Source: Betaproteobacteria bacterium Ga0077523
GTDB lineage: Bacteria > Pseudomonadota > Gammaproteobacteria > Burkholderiales > Ga0077523
Direction of reading: 5' to 3'
Assembly (NCBI GenBank): GCA_001464695.1
Contig: LNDQ01000081.1
Coordinates: forward strand, 1 to 64,000
DNA length: 64,000 nt
Shown piece after piece: positions 35,912 to 43,632 of this stretch. The first letter of the stretch is position 1, and every line of letters begins with the position of its first letter. Below the pieces are notes generated by a model that saw nothing but the letters and a program-made list of their open reading frames with translations, did no database searches and was not told the origin of the DNA. Both the position numbers and the translations under genes were made by a program.

Positions 35912-35929
35912 TGTTGGGCCAGCCCAACG
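35912..35929. promoter_or_regulatory. Palindrome 2, candidate GlrR-like activator site
   Basis: TGTTGGGC-CA-GCCCAACG, the same core as palindrome 1 with one outer mismatch. Centre-to-centre distance to palindrome 1 is 68 bp. It lies about 80 bp upstream of the -24/-12 element, a typical position for a sigma54 enhancer site. Confidence 0.5.
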
Positions 35930-35993
35930 AATCGCCGCGGAGTCGTTCTCGGCGATTCCGGGCAACTGATTGATCGATCTCACGATTCTCGAC

Positions 35994-36009
35994 TGGCACG
36001 CCCGGTGCA
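35994..36009 (+). promoter_or_regulatory. Predicted sigma54 promoter
   Basis: TGGCACG-cccg-GTGCA. The -24 block is a perfect TGGCACG; the -12 block is GTGC with one deviation from TTGC; exactly 10 bases separate the invariant GG and GC. It is 72 bp upstream of the small secreted protein gene and just downstream of the GlrR-like gene with its two palindromes. Confidence 0.7.
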
Positions 36010-36080
36010 ACAGGAGGTGCACCGACGGCGCACCGCCCTCGAGAACACCGCCAACCGAGAATCGACCACAGGGGATCACC

Positions 36081-36371
36081 ATGAACCGCTTCCTTCTTGC
36101 AGCCACTCTTGTTTCCGCCTTTGCAGCCGCGACCGCTCAGGCCGCCGAAACCGGCAAGCTCAACCAGGCTGGCGTGTACGAGCAGACGATGCGCTTCTAC
36201 CTGCATCCGGCCCATGGGTTCTCGCGTGACGTGAACAACAATGGCGATCACCCCGCCGTGATCGTGTTCCGCCGCGACACGACCGGCGCCGAGCCTGCCG
36301 TGGTGACCATTCACACGCATCCGGCGATCGAGCCGCGCGGTGCGCAATCGATTCTCGCCTCGCACCTGTAG
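36081..36371 (+). CDS. Small secreted protein of unknown function, predicted sigma54 target
   Basis: 96 residues. A clear signal peptide (MNRFLLAATLVSAFAAATAQ, cleaved after AAAQA-like Ala) leaves a mature domain of ~75 residues rich in His, Asn and aromatic residues: NQAGVYEQTMRFYLHPAHGF, SRDVNNNGDHPAVIVFRRD, VVTIHTHPAIEPRG. The several histidines could bind metal. No family is recognised. It has its own sigma54 promoter (35994) and a strong terminator (36389), so it is a single-gene unit next to the phosphorelay that probably controls it. Confidence 0.75.
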   Translation: MNRFLLAATLVSAFAAATAQAAETGKLNQAGVYEQTMRFYLHPAHGFSRDVNNNGDHPAVIVFRRDTTGAEPAVVTIHTHPAIEPRGAQSILASHL

Positions 36372-36388
36372 ACCCCGACTCCCAAGAT

Positions 36389-36428
36389 CCGGCCGTCGCG
36401 GGTGACATCGCGGCGGCCGGTGTTTTTT
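36389..36428 (+). terminator. Rho-independent terminator of the small secreted protein gene
   Basis: A 13-bp stem ccggccgtcgcgg/tcgcggcggccgg with two G-U pairs, loop gtgaca, followed by TGTTTTTTT. One of the strongest terminators in the window. Confidence 0.9.
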
Positions 36429-36488
36429 TGGCCCGACGCCCCCGCGGTAACATGCACCCCGAACCCTTCCCGGCAGTCGACACGGACC

Positions 36489-37916
36489 TTGAGCGGCAGC
36501 ATCAGCGTTCCGCTGTGGTTCTTTCTCGTGCTGTGCGCCCTGGCAGCGCTCGCGGCGCTCGACCTGCTGGTGCGGCCGACCGCACGCTGGTACGTGCAGC
36601 GCAAGGTCAACACGGTGCTGCAGGATCTGGGCTCGAAGCTGCAGGTCGAGATCCCGCCGTTCAAGATCACCCGGCGCCAGGTGCTGATCGACCGGCTGTT
36701 CCACGACGACGTGGTGCAGGCGGCGGCGGAGCGGCAGTCACGGGAAAGCGGCGAATCTCTGCTAGCGGTGCGCCGGCGCGTGGAACGCTACGCGCGCGAG
36801 ATCGTGCCTTCGTTCAACGCATACCTGTATTTCCGGATCGGTTACTGGCTCGCGAAAGCGATCGCGCGCGCGCTCTATCGCGTGCGCCTGGGCTACGTCG
36901 ACGAACCCGGCCTCGCGGGCGTGCAGCGCCAGTCGACGCTGGTGTTCGTCATGAACCACCGATCGAATTTCGACTACATCCTGGTTGCCTTTCTCGCAGC
37001 GGAACGCGCCGCGCTGTCCTACGCGGTCGGCGAATGGGCGCGGGTGTGGCCCCTGCAGGCGCTGGTGAAGGCGATGGGCGCCTACTTCGTGCGCCGCAAC
37101 TCCGGCGATCCGCTCTACCGGTTGGTGCTGCAGCGCTATGTGCGGATGGCAACGGAGGCCGGTGTCACGCAGGCGGTGTTTCCGGAAGGCGGCTTGAGCC
37201 TCGACGGCAAGCTGCGCTCACCGAAACTGGGGCTGATCGACTACATGGTGCGCGGCTTCGACGCCGCGGGCGTGCGGGATCTCGTATTCATCCCCGTGGG
37301 CATCAACTACGACAGGGTGCTCGAGGATCGGACCCTGCTGCGCAAGCTCGATCCCGCCGCGCGACGGCGCGGTATCGCCGGCGCCGGACTCACGACCGCA
37401 GGCTTCGTCGGGCGCAACGTGCTGCAGTTCCTGACCGGTCGCTGGTATCGCTACGGCTACGCCTGCGTCAACTTCGGCACACCGCTGTCGATGCGCGCCT
37501 GGTGTCGCGATCGCGGCATCGCATTCCGGTCGATGCCGGAACCCGAACGCCATGCGGCCGTGGAGACTCTCGGCCGCGAACTCATGGACCGGCTTGAGGA
37601 CGTCATTCCCGTGTTGCCCGTTTCCCTGGTCGCCTCGATCATGCTCGAGGCGGGCGGACAACCCTTGAGCCTGCTGGAACTCAAGGCGCGCGCCCAGGCG
37701 CGCACCGAGGAACTGGAACAGCGCGGCGCTCGCATCTACGTGCCGCGCAAGGACCGTGACTATGCAATCGAGGTGGGGCTGCGCATGCTGGTGCTGCGCC
37801 ACCTCGTCTTCGAAGAGGATGGCCTGCTGCGCGCCAACCCCGACGAGACCGAACTGCTCGCCTACTACGCCAACGCGATCGCGCACCTGAACCGTCGGGC
37901 GCGCGATCCGACGTAG
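36489..37916 (+). CDS. PlsB-like glycerol-3-phosphate acyltransferase
   Basis: 475 residues. An N-terminal hydrophobic anchor (VPLWFFLVLCALAALAALDL) precedes the acyltransferase domain. Motif I is NHRSNFD (His157 to Asp162, HX4D); motif III is FPEGGLSLDG, which in the family binds the phosphate of the acceptor; a further block PVGINYDRVLED matches motif IV. The size and C-terminal domain (RHLVFEEDGLLRANPDETEL) fit PlsB-type enzymes, shorter than the 800-residue enterobacterial form. Acts at the inner membrane in phospholipid synthesis. No ATG lies in frame near the anchor; TTG at 36489 is the best start. Directly after the terminator, so separately transcribed. Confidence 0.82.
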   Translation: MSGSISVPLWFFLVLCALAALAALDLLVRPTARWYVQRKVNTVLQDLGSKLQVEIPPFKITRRQVLIDRLFHDDVVQAAAERQSRESGESLLAVRRRVERYAREIVPSFNAYLYFRIGYWLAKAIARALYRVRLGYVDEPGLAGVQRQSTLVFVMNHRSNFDYILVAFLAAERAALSYAVGEWARVWPLQALVKAMGAYFVRRNSGDPLYRLVLQRYVRMATEAGVTQAVFPEGGLSLDGKLRSPKLGLIDYMVRGFDAAGVRDLVFIPVGINYDRVLEDRTLLRKLDPAARRRGIAGAGLTTAGFVGRNVLQFLTGRWYRYGYACVNFGTPLSMRAWCRDRGIAFRSMPEPERHAAVETLGRELMDRLEDVIPVLPVSLVASIMLEAGGQPLSLLELKARAQARTEELEQRGARIYVPRKDRDYAIEVGLRMLVLRHLVFEEDGLLRANPDETELLAYYANAIAHLNRRARDPT

Positions 37917-38699
37917 CTATTGAGCGACCCAACCCCCGTCGATCGGCAGCGCGGCGCCGGTGATCCCGGCAGCCCCTTCGCTGCACAGGAACAGGACGAG
38001 GGCTGCAACCTCGTCGATGCCGACGAACCGCTTCGACGGCTGGCGCTCGAGGAGGATGCGTTCGATCACTTCGTCGCGCGGGATGTTGTGCGCCTTGGCC
38101 TGGTCGTCGATCTGCTTTTCCACCAGCGGCGTGCGCACGTAACCGGGACAGACGGCGTTGCAGGTGATGGCGAGCTTCGCCGTCTCCAGCGCAACGGTCT
38201 TGGTGAGTCCGACCACCCCGTGCTTGGCTGCGATGTAGGCCGACTTGAACGGCGAGGCGACCAGGCCGTGGGCCGAGGCGATGTTCACGATGCGCCCCCA
38301 GCCGCGCTTCTTCATGTGCGGCAGCGCCGCGCGGATGGTGTGGAACGAAGCGGTCAGGTTGATCGCGATGATCTGGTCCCACTTGTCGAGCGGAAACTCG
38401 TCCACGGGCGCCACGTGCTGAATGCCGGCGTTGTTGACGAGGATGTCGATGCCGCCCCACTGGCTCGCGGCCTCCGCCACCATGGTCTGTATTTCTGCCG
38501 GCCGGCTCATGTCGGCGCCCGAGTAGATCACCTTGACGCCGTGCTCGGACTCCATGCGGGTTGCGAGCTTCTTGATCTCCGGCACGTTGCCGAAACCGTT
38601 CAGCAGCACGTTCGCCCCCTGCGCCGCGAGCACCTGAGCGATCCCGAGACCGATGCCGCTGGTACTGCCGGTGACGATCGCTGCCCTGCCTTTCAGCAT
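37917..38699 (-). CDS. bdhA: 3-Hydroxybutyrate dehydrogenase (SDR family)
   Basis: 260 residues. Classical SDR: cofactor motif TGSTSGIGLGIA, NNAG (VNNAGIQHVAPVDEFP), catalytic Ser and YIAAK (NIASAHGLVASPFKSAYIAAKH), and PGYVRTPLVEKQ. The start LKGRAAIVTGSTSGIGLGIA and the QHVAPVDEFPLDKW block are characteristic of D-3-hydroxybutyrate dehydrogenases, which interconvert hydroxybutyrate and acetoacetate in PHB/ketone-body metabolism. ATG at 38699 is chosen; a GTG six bases upstream is possible. It is convergent with the acyltransferase gene, whose stop is adjacent. Confidence 0.92.
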   Translation of the reverse strand: MLKGRAAIVTGSTSGIGLGIAQVLAAQGANVLLNGFGNVPEIKKLATRMESEHGVKVIYSGADMSRPAEIQTMVAEAASQWGGIDILVNNAGIQHVAPVDEFPLDKWDQIIAINLTASFHTIRAALPHMKKRGWGRIVNIASAHGLVASPFKSAYIAAKHGVVGLTKTVALETAKLAITCNAVCPGYVRTPLVEKQIDDQAKAHNIPRDEVIERILLERQPSKRFVGIDEVAALVLFLCSEGAAGITGAALPIDGGWVAQ

Positions 38700-39012
38700 G
38701 CCCACACCCGTCTTGCTTGTTGCGTTGCAGCAAGTCTAGCAGAACCATGCCGCAACCCGGGACGTCGGCGAACCTGTCGCCCCAATCCGTAACCCATCAG
38801 TAAGGGGGTGTCGGGCACAGTGCTAACCGACGTCGCACCGTTCTTCGCACCGCGCCGCCTATCCGGCCCGGGCGCGATGCGGCGCGGCGTTCGAGCACTG
38901 CTTCACCATCTCCCGCTGCAACTTCAGGGGCGGCGCACACTCGGGTCTCCTAACGTGTGCCGCCCTCTTTTCTCGCTTGCGCCCGCATGCATGGGCCAAC
39001 GAGAATTGACGC
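38700..39012. other. Intergenic gap with an internal terminator
   Basis: A 313-bp stretch between divergent bdhA and eda. It contains an intrinsic terminator in + orientation at 38928-38973, 40 bases before the eda start. No protein gene with a ribosome site is convincing upstream of it, though short frames exist. See the terminator entry. Confidence 0.5.
38928..38973 (+). terminator. Terminator or attenuator ahead of eda
   Basis: Stem gggcggcgcacac/gtgtgccgccc (a two-base bulge on the left arm), followed by TCTTTTCT. It sits 40 bases upstream of eda on the same strand, so it either ends a short leader or small RNA, or attenuates eda-kdgK. Confidence 0.55.
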
Positions 39013-39657
39013 ATGCAACGCGAACCCATGCACCCGGTGGCAGCCCGGCTGCTCACGACTTCGGTCATTCCTGTGCTGCGCCTCAAGAGCGCCGCGCTCG
39101 CCGCCCAGGCCATCGACTGTCTCGTGGCGGCGGGATTCGGCACCGTCGAACTCACCCTCACCACGCCGGATGCGATCGCGCTGATCCGCGACCTGCGCAG
39201 CCGCATGGCATCCGGGTTTCTGGTGGGGGCCGGTACCGTGCTCGACGTCGAGACGGCGCGCGCCTGCATCGATGCCGGTGCCGACTATCTCGTGTCGCCC
39301 TGCCTCGTCCCCGGCATGGGCGTGCTCGCCCATGAGCATGGCCGCGCCTGTCTCATGGGCGGGTTCACGCCGGGCGAAGTACTCGCCGCGTGGCGCCAGG
39401 GGTCGGACATCGTGAAGGTCTTTCCCGCTGGCACCGGCGGACCGGCGCATCTCGCTGCGCTGCACGCGGTGTTCCCCGACATGCCGCTGTGTCCGACCGG
39501 TGGCGTGTCGCTCGACAACATGGAGGCCTATCGTCGCGCCGGCGCCGTGGTGGTCGGCGTCGGCAACAACATCGTGGACCTGCCCGCGCTCGAAGCCGGG
39601 AATCGGGCGGCCGTGATCGAGCACGCCGGACGCTATCTCGGCAAAGTGCAGGCGTGA
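39013..39657 (+). CDS. eda: 2-Dehydro-3-deoxy-phosphogluconate (KDPG) aldolase
   Basis: 214 residues, a (beta/alpha)8 class I aldolase that splits KDPG to pyruvate and glyceraldehyde 3-phosphate. The Schiff-base Lys is Lys135 in DIVKVFPAG; Glu46 (VELTLTTPDA) is the general acid/base; the phosphate-binding segment is GGVSLDNMEAYRRAGA. It is followed 22 bp later by a PfkB-type KDG kinase, so the pair converts 2-keto-3-deoxygluconate to central metabolites, as in hexuronate or Entner-Doudoroff branches. No edd gene is adjacent. ATG at 39013; a second Met follows five residues on. Confidence 0.93.
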   Translation: MQREPMHPVAARLLTTSVIPVLRLKSAALAAQAIDCLVAAGFGTVELTLTTPDAIALIRDLRSRMASGFLVGAGTVLDVETARACIDAGADYLVSPCLVPGMGVLAHEHGRACLMGGFTPGEVLAAWRQGSDIVKVFPAGTGGPAHLAALHAVFPDMPLCPTGGVSLDNMEAYRRAGAVVVGVGNNIVDLPALEAGNRAAVIEHAGRYLGKVQA

Positions 39658-39679
39658 CGGCCCGCCCGATCATCGCCCG

Positions 39680-40612
39680 ATGAGTGCCGCCGCGCTCGAC
39701 GTCGTTTCGGTCGGCGAACCGATGGTGGAGTTCAACCAGGTACCCGGCGATCCGCGTCGCTACCTGCAAGGCTTCGGTGGCGACACGATGAACGCGATGA
39801 TCGCGGCGGCCCGTCAGGGCGCCCGCGCCGGTTACGTGACGCGGCTCGGCGACGACGACTTCGGCAAGCTGTTCCTCGACCTGTGGCGCGATGAAGGCCT
39901 GGACATCTCCGGGGTTGCGATCGATACCGATGCGCCCACAGCCGTCTACTTCGTCACCCACGGCCCGAACGGTCATGCGTTCAGCTATCGCCGGGCAGGT
40001 TCGGCCGCAAGCCGGCTTGCCCCTGCCAACCTGCCGCTCGACGTGGTGCGGCGTGCGCGGTTCCTCCACACCTCCGGCATCACGCAGGGCATCAGTACCA
40101 GCGCCTGCGACGCAGCGTTCACGGCCATCGACGCTGCCCGGGCAGCGGGTGCGAAGATCGCATACGACTCCAACCTGCGGCTCAAGCTGTGGCCGCTGGC
40201 GCGAGCGCGCGCCGTGATCAACGCCACCATCGGGCTCGCCGACTACTTCCTGCCGAGTCTCGACGATGTGCGCGTGCTTTCGGGTCGTGACGATCCGGAT
40301 GCGATCGTCGACTGGGCGCACGCCCTCGGCGCGAAGTTCGTCGCGCTCAAACTCGGCGGGGACGGCGTGATGGCCTCGGACGGCCACCAACGCGAACGCA
40401 TCGCGCCGCATCGCGTTCAGGCGGTCGACGCCACGGGCGCCGGGGATTGCTTCGCGGGTAGCTTCCTCGCCCGCCTCAGCACGGGCGACGATTTCTTCCG
40501 GGCCGTGCGCTACGCCAACGCCGCGGCGGCACTCACCTGCACCGGCTATGGTGCGGTGGCGCCGCTGCCGAAACCGGACGCCGTTCTGCGTCTGCTGAAC
40601 GGAATCACCTAG
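39680..40612 (+). CDS. kdgK: 2-Keto-3-deoxygluconate kinase, PfkB family
   Basis: 310 residues. PfkB fold: N-terminal EPMVEFNQVPGDPRRYLQGF with FGGDTMNAMIAAARQGARAG, and C-terminal ATP/anion-hole motif DATGAGDCFAGSFLARLSTG with catalytic Asp. The N-terminal substrate motif and the neighbouring KDPG aldolase make KDG the likely substrate, giving KDPG. It is co-transcribed with eda by spacing (22 bp). A 220-bp gap follows before the formamidase-like gene. Confidence 0.9.
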   Translation: MSAAALDVVSVGEPMVEFNQVPGDPRRYLQGFGGDTMNAMIAAARQGARAGYVTRLGDDDFGKLFLDLWRDEGLDISGVAIDTDAPTAVYFVTHGPNGHAFSYRRAGSAASRLAPANLPLDVVRRARFLHTSGITQGISTSACDAAFTAIDAARAAGAKIAYDSNLRLKLWPLARARAVINATIGLADYFLPSLDDVRVLSGRDDPDAIVDWAHALGAKFVALKLGGDGVMASDGHQRERIAPHRVQAVDATGAGDCFAGSFLARLSTGDDFFRAVRYANAAAALTCTGYGAVAPLPKPDAVLRLLNGIT

Positions 40613-40753
40613 GGGTCGTGCGCTGCCGTGAGGCCGGTGCGGCACCCGCCGCACTGCGCCGGTGCGTTCGTGGTCCGGCGTGCTCGCGCTGCGACGCGGA
40701 CAACTCCCTGAATCGGTAGCGAGAACCGCAATCGGTGCGCGGTGCATCGCGCA

Positions 40754-40769
40754 TGGTCCCGCTCTTGCA
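40754..40769 (+). promoter_or_regulatory. Possible sigma54 promoter of the formamidase-like gene
   Basis: TGGtccc-gctc-TTGCA: the -24 has TGG with partial TGGCACG agreement, the -12 is a perfect TTGCA, and GG to GC spacing is the required 10 bases. A 6-bp inverted repeat TGCGCG-N6-CGCGCA lies just upstream (40736-40753). About 64 bp before the gene start. Confidence 0.4.
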
Positions 40770-40832
40770 CAAAGGCGCGTCGGGAATTCGCATTCCCATC
40801 GCATGCATTCGCCTACCGGGGAGACACCATTC

Positions 40833-42299
40833 ATGAGCGAGCATCACAACGGCTGCTGCAGTGACCCGAACCACCACCACGACGTCCCGCTGGATACGTC
40901 GTCGCTGGATCTGCCGAAGCCCGCGGACGCCTCGCGCCGCAGCTTCCTGCAGGGTGCGTTGACGAGCGGCGCCGCGGCCGCAGCACTCGGCGGGCTCGGC
41001 ACCTCGTCGCTCGCGCTCGCCAAGACCGAAATGAAGCGCAGCACCATCTCGCACTTCGCGATTCCGGCCACCGCGGACACGGTGCACTGGGGCTACTTCA
41101 GCAAGTCGCTCAAGCCGCTGGTGGAAGTGCAGTCCGGCGACTTCGTCACCATCGAAACCCTCACGCACCACGCGAACGACGACAACGCGCGCATGGTGAA
41201 GGGCGACCCGGGCGCCGAGAGCGTCTACTTCTGGGACAAGAAGAAGAAAGGCGTGGACCGTCGCGGCGCCGGCCCCATGGACGCATCGCTCTTCGGACGC
41301 GGCGCGGGCGAAGGCCTCGGCGTGCACATCTGCACCGGACCGATCGCCGTGGCGGGCGCCGAGGAGGGCGACATCCTGGAGGTGCGCATCCTCGACGTGA
41401 AGCCGCGCCCCAGCGCCAACCCCGAGTTCAAGGGCAAGAGCTTCGGCAGCAACGCGGCCGCGTGGTGGGGCTTTCACTTCAACGACCTCATCGAGGAGCC
41501 GAAGAAGCGCGAAGTCATCACCATCTATGAGATCGACGCGAGCGGCGAACGCGACTGGGCCAAGGCGCTCTACAACTTCCGCTGGACGCCGCAGACCGAC
41601 CCGTTCGGCGTGGTGCACAAGATCATCGACTACCCCGGCGTGCCGGTGGACCACAGCACGATCAAGGAAAACTGGGGTGTGCTGAAGAACGTGCGTGTCC
41701 CGATCCGCCCGCATTTCGGCGTGATGGGTCTCGCTCCGAAGGAAGCCGACATGGTCGACTCGATTCCGCCGAGCTACACCGGCGGCAACATCGACAACTG
41801 GCGCATCGGCAAGGGTGCGACGCTGTACTACCCGGTGTCCGTGCCCGGGGCCTTGCTGTCAGTCGGCGATCCGCACGCTTCACAGGGTGACTCGGAACTG
41901 TGTGGCACCGCGATCGAGTGCTCGCTCACCGGCACCTTCCAGCTGATCCTGCACAAGAAGGCGACGCTGGCCGGCACGCCGCTCGAGAAGCTCGGCTTCC
42001 CGCTGCTCGAGACGCAGACCGATTTCCTGGTGCACGGGTTCAGCTATCCCAACTACCTGGCCGATCTCGGCGCGAAGGCGCAGTCGGAGATCTACGGGAA
42101 ATCGTCGGTGGACCTCGCGCTGAAGGACGCGTTCCGCAAGATGCGCCACTTTCTGATGACGACCCAGGGCCTCACCGAAGACGAAGCGGTCTCGCTGATG
42201 TCGGTGGCCGTCGACTTCGGCGTCACCCAGGTGGTCGACGGCAACTGGGGCGTGCACGCCATTGTCAAGAAGAACATCTTCGTGGGTGAGGGGGCTTAG
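40833..42299 (+). CDS. Tat-exported acetamidase/formamidase family protein
   Basis: 488 residues. The N-terminal ~35 residues are His/Cys/Asp-rich (SEHHNGCCSDPNHHHDVPLD), then a Tat-like signal SRRSFLQGALTSGAAAAALG. The body matches FmdA/AmdA-type enzymes: HFAIPATADTVHWGYFSKSL, GAGEGLGVHICTGPIAVAGA, and the PHFGVMGLAPKEADMVDSIP and GDPHASQGDSELCGTAIECS blocks. The known members hydrolyse formamide or acetamide to ammonia; here the enzyme would act in the periplasm. ATG at 40833. A candidate sigma54 promoter upstream would suit nitrogen control. It is downstream of eda-kdgK but separated by 220 bp. Confidence 0.82.
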   Translation: MSEHHNGCCSDPNHHHDVPLDTSSLDLPKPADASRRSFLQGALTSGAAAAALGGLGTSSLALAKTEMKRSTISHFAIPATADTVHWGYFSKSLKPLVEVQSGDFVTIETLTHHANDDNARMVKGDPGAESVYFWDKKKKGVDRRGAGPMDASLFGRGAGEGLGVHICTGPIAVAGAEEGDILEVRILDVKPRPSANPEFKGKSFGSNAAAWWGFHFNDLIEEPKKREVITIYEIDASGERDWAKALYNFRWTPQTDPFGVVHKIIDYPGVPVDHSTIKENWGVLKNVRVPIRPHFGVMGLAPKEADMVDSIPPSYTGGNIDNWRIGKGATLYYPVSVPGALLSVGDPHASQGDSELCGTAIECSLTGTFQLILHKKATLAGTPLEKLGFPLLETQTDFLVHGFSYPNYLADLGAKAQSEIYGKSSVDLALKDAFRKMRHFLMTTQGLTEDEAVSLMSVAVDFGVTQVVDGNWGVHAIVKKNIFVGEGA

Positions 42300-42320
42300 G
42301 GGCACTGGCGGGCGTTCGGC

Positions 42321-42398
42321 TCCCATCGAAACCTTCCCCCGGCGCAGCCGGGGGAAGGGGCGTACGACTCCCTCCCTCCGCTTTACCTGGGAAGGGGC
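42321..42398. repeat. Degenerate dispersed palindromic element
   Basis: One intact hairpin (ccttcccccggcgcagccgggggaagg type, 42332-42358) and a decayed second half ctccctccgctttacctggg. It separates the convergent formamidase-like and cupin genes. Confidence 0.7.
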
Positions 42399-42416
42399 GC
42401 GCCGACCGCAGAAACG

Positions 42417-42899
42417 TCAATACATCGTCCCATCCTTGCGTCGGAACTCCCACCCGCCGTCGTCCCGCTTGATCGCCTGCAGATCGTCGTCCGGATAACT
42501 CCCCACGTCGCCGACCGTCCGGTCGCCGACCTCGAGGTACCAGACGTCCTCGTCGCCACGATTGACGAGATGATGGGCATTCCCCGTTCCGGCGGGGAAC
42601 CCAGTGCACATGCCCGCCGCGAGCAGCGTTTCGCCTTCATCGGTGATCAGAGTCGGCGTCCCGGCGAGCACGTACACGAACTCGTCCTGTCGGCTGTGCG
42701 CGTGGCGCAGCGCCGACGCCGCGCCCGGTGCCAGGCGCGTCAGGTTGACGCCGAAGTTCTTCAGTCCGAACAGATCACCGAGCGGGCGTTTGTCACGACC
42801 ATCGAATCGCTTCGCATAAATGTCCGGATAGTTCGAAGCCCTGGCACGAAGCGGCGCTTGCTTCGCGACGACGGTACGCGGTCGTTCCGGTGCAGCCAC
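42417..42899 (-). CDS. Cupin domain protein
   Basis: 160 residues. Cupin beta-barrel with metal-ligand-like motifs: HAHSRQDEFVYVLAGTPTLI (His/His/Glu of motif 1) and AGTGNAHHLVNRGDEDVWYL (His of motif 2). A short charged C-terminus follows (DDDLQAIKRDDGGWEFRRKD). GTG start at 42899 with GGGAG upstream. Function is unknown; many such proteins are sugar or small-molecule isomerases, or bind metabolites. It is divergently spaced 35 bp from the GNAT gene stop on the same strand, so both are probably on one leftward transcript. Confidence 0.8.
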   Translation of the reverse strand: MAAPERPRTVVAKQAPLRARASNYPDIYAKRFDGRDKRPLGDLFGLKNFGVNLTRLAPGAASALRHAHSRQDEFVYVLAGTPTLITDEGETLLAAGMCTGFPAGTGNAHHLVNRGDEDVWYLEVGDRTVGDVGSYPDDDLQAIKRDDGGWEFRRKDGTMY

Positions 42900-42934
42900 G
42901 GTGCAATCTCCCGAATGCTACGTGAGCATTCTGA

Positions 42935-43501
42935 CTAGAACTCGAAGGCGGCGCGCACCAGCAGCATGTCCTCCGGGTGCGATCGCACCCGGCCGCCCAG
43001 ACTCTCCACCAGTCCGATCATCGCCGCATTGCCGCGCAGCACGTCACCGCATAATCGCCGCAATCCGCTGCGCTGGGCGTGCCGGCCCAGCCGCACCAGC
43101 AGTTCCCGCCCGAGACCGATGCCCTGCCAGTCGTCCGCCACCGCGATGGCGAACTCCGCGTCGGTCGCGTCGTCGAGCACCACGTAGCGCGCATCGGCCA
43201 CCATCAACGGCAGAGCACCATCGTTGCTTGCGGCGATCAGTGCTACGTGTGCGCGATAGTCGATATGGGTGAAGGCCTCCAGCATCGAATCTGACAACGA
43301 TGCAATCCCCAGGTGGAAGCGCCGCCGCCGCGACTCCGGCGACAGGTCGGCGACGAAGCGACGCTCCGCCTCCATGTCCGTCGGCAGCACCGGCCGCACG
43401 GCCACGGTACGACCGTCGGCGAGCAGGACGCGATCGACCAATCCGTACGGATAGCCGCGGAGGCCGCGGGTGAAGGGGTGAATCGCCGTCAACTTGTTCA
43501 T
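42935..43501 (-). CDS. GNAT family N-acetyltransferase
   Basis: 188 residues. GNAT core: RFVADLSPESRRRRFHLGIA, then the acetyl-CoA loop in FAIAVADDWQGIGLGRELLVRLG (Gln/Arg-x-x-Gly-x-Gly/Ala type) and RLCGDVLRGNAAMIGLVESL. The N-terminal segment YPYGLVDRVLLADGRTVAVR and the layout resemble the C-terminal acetyltransferase domains of acetyl-CoA synthetase-like protein acetylases (Pat type), here as a stand-alone domain. ATG at 43501 begins the conserved part. Divergent from a LysR gene, 131 bp apart. Confidence 0.85.
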   Translation of the reverse strand: MNKLTAIHPFTRGLRGYPYGLVDRVLLADGRTVAVRPVLPTDMEAERRFVADLSPESRRRRFHLGIASLSDSMLEAFTHIDYRAHVALIAASNDGALPLMVADARYVVLDDATDAEFAIAVADDWQGIGLGRELLVRLGRHAQRSGLRRLCGDVLRGNAAMIGLVESLGGRVRSHPEDMLLVRAAFEF

Positions 43502-43632
43502 GCACGTCTCCCGCCTTGCATGCTTTCCCGGCATGCGATGGACTTGACCCGACCTTGCGGGTGATCGAATACTCTCCCCAAGCACGCTCGGATTCAAACG
43601 AAACCTCGGAATGCCAGGCATTCCTCACACGC

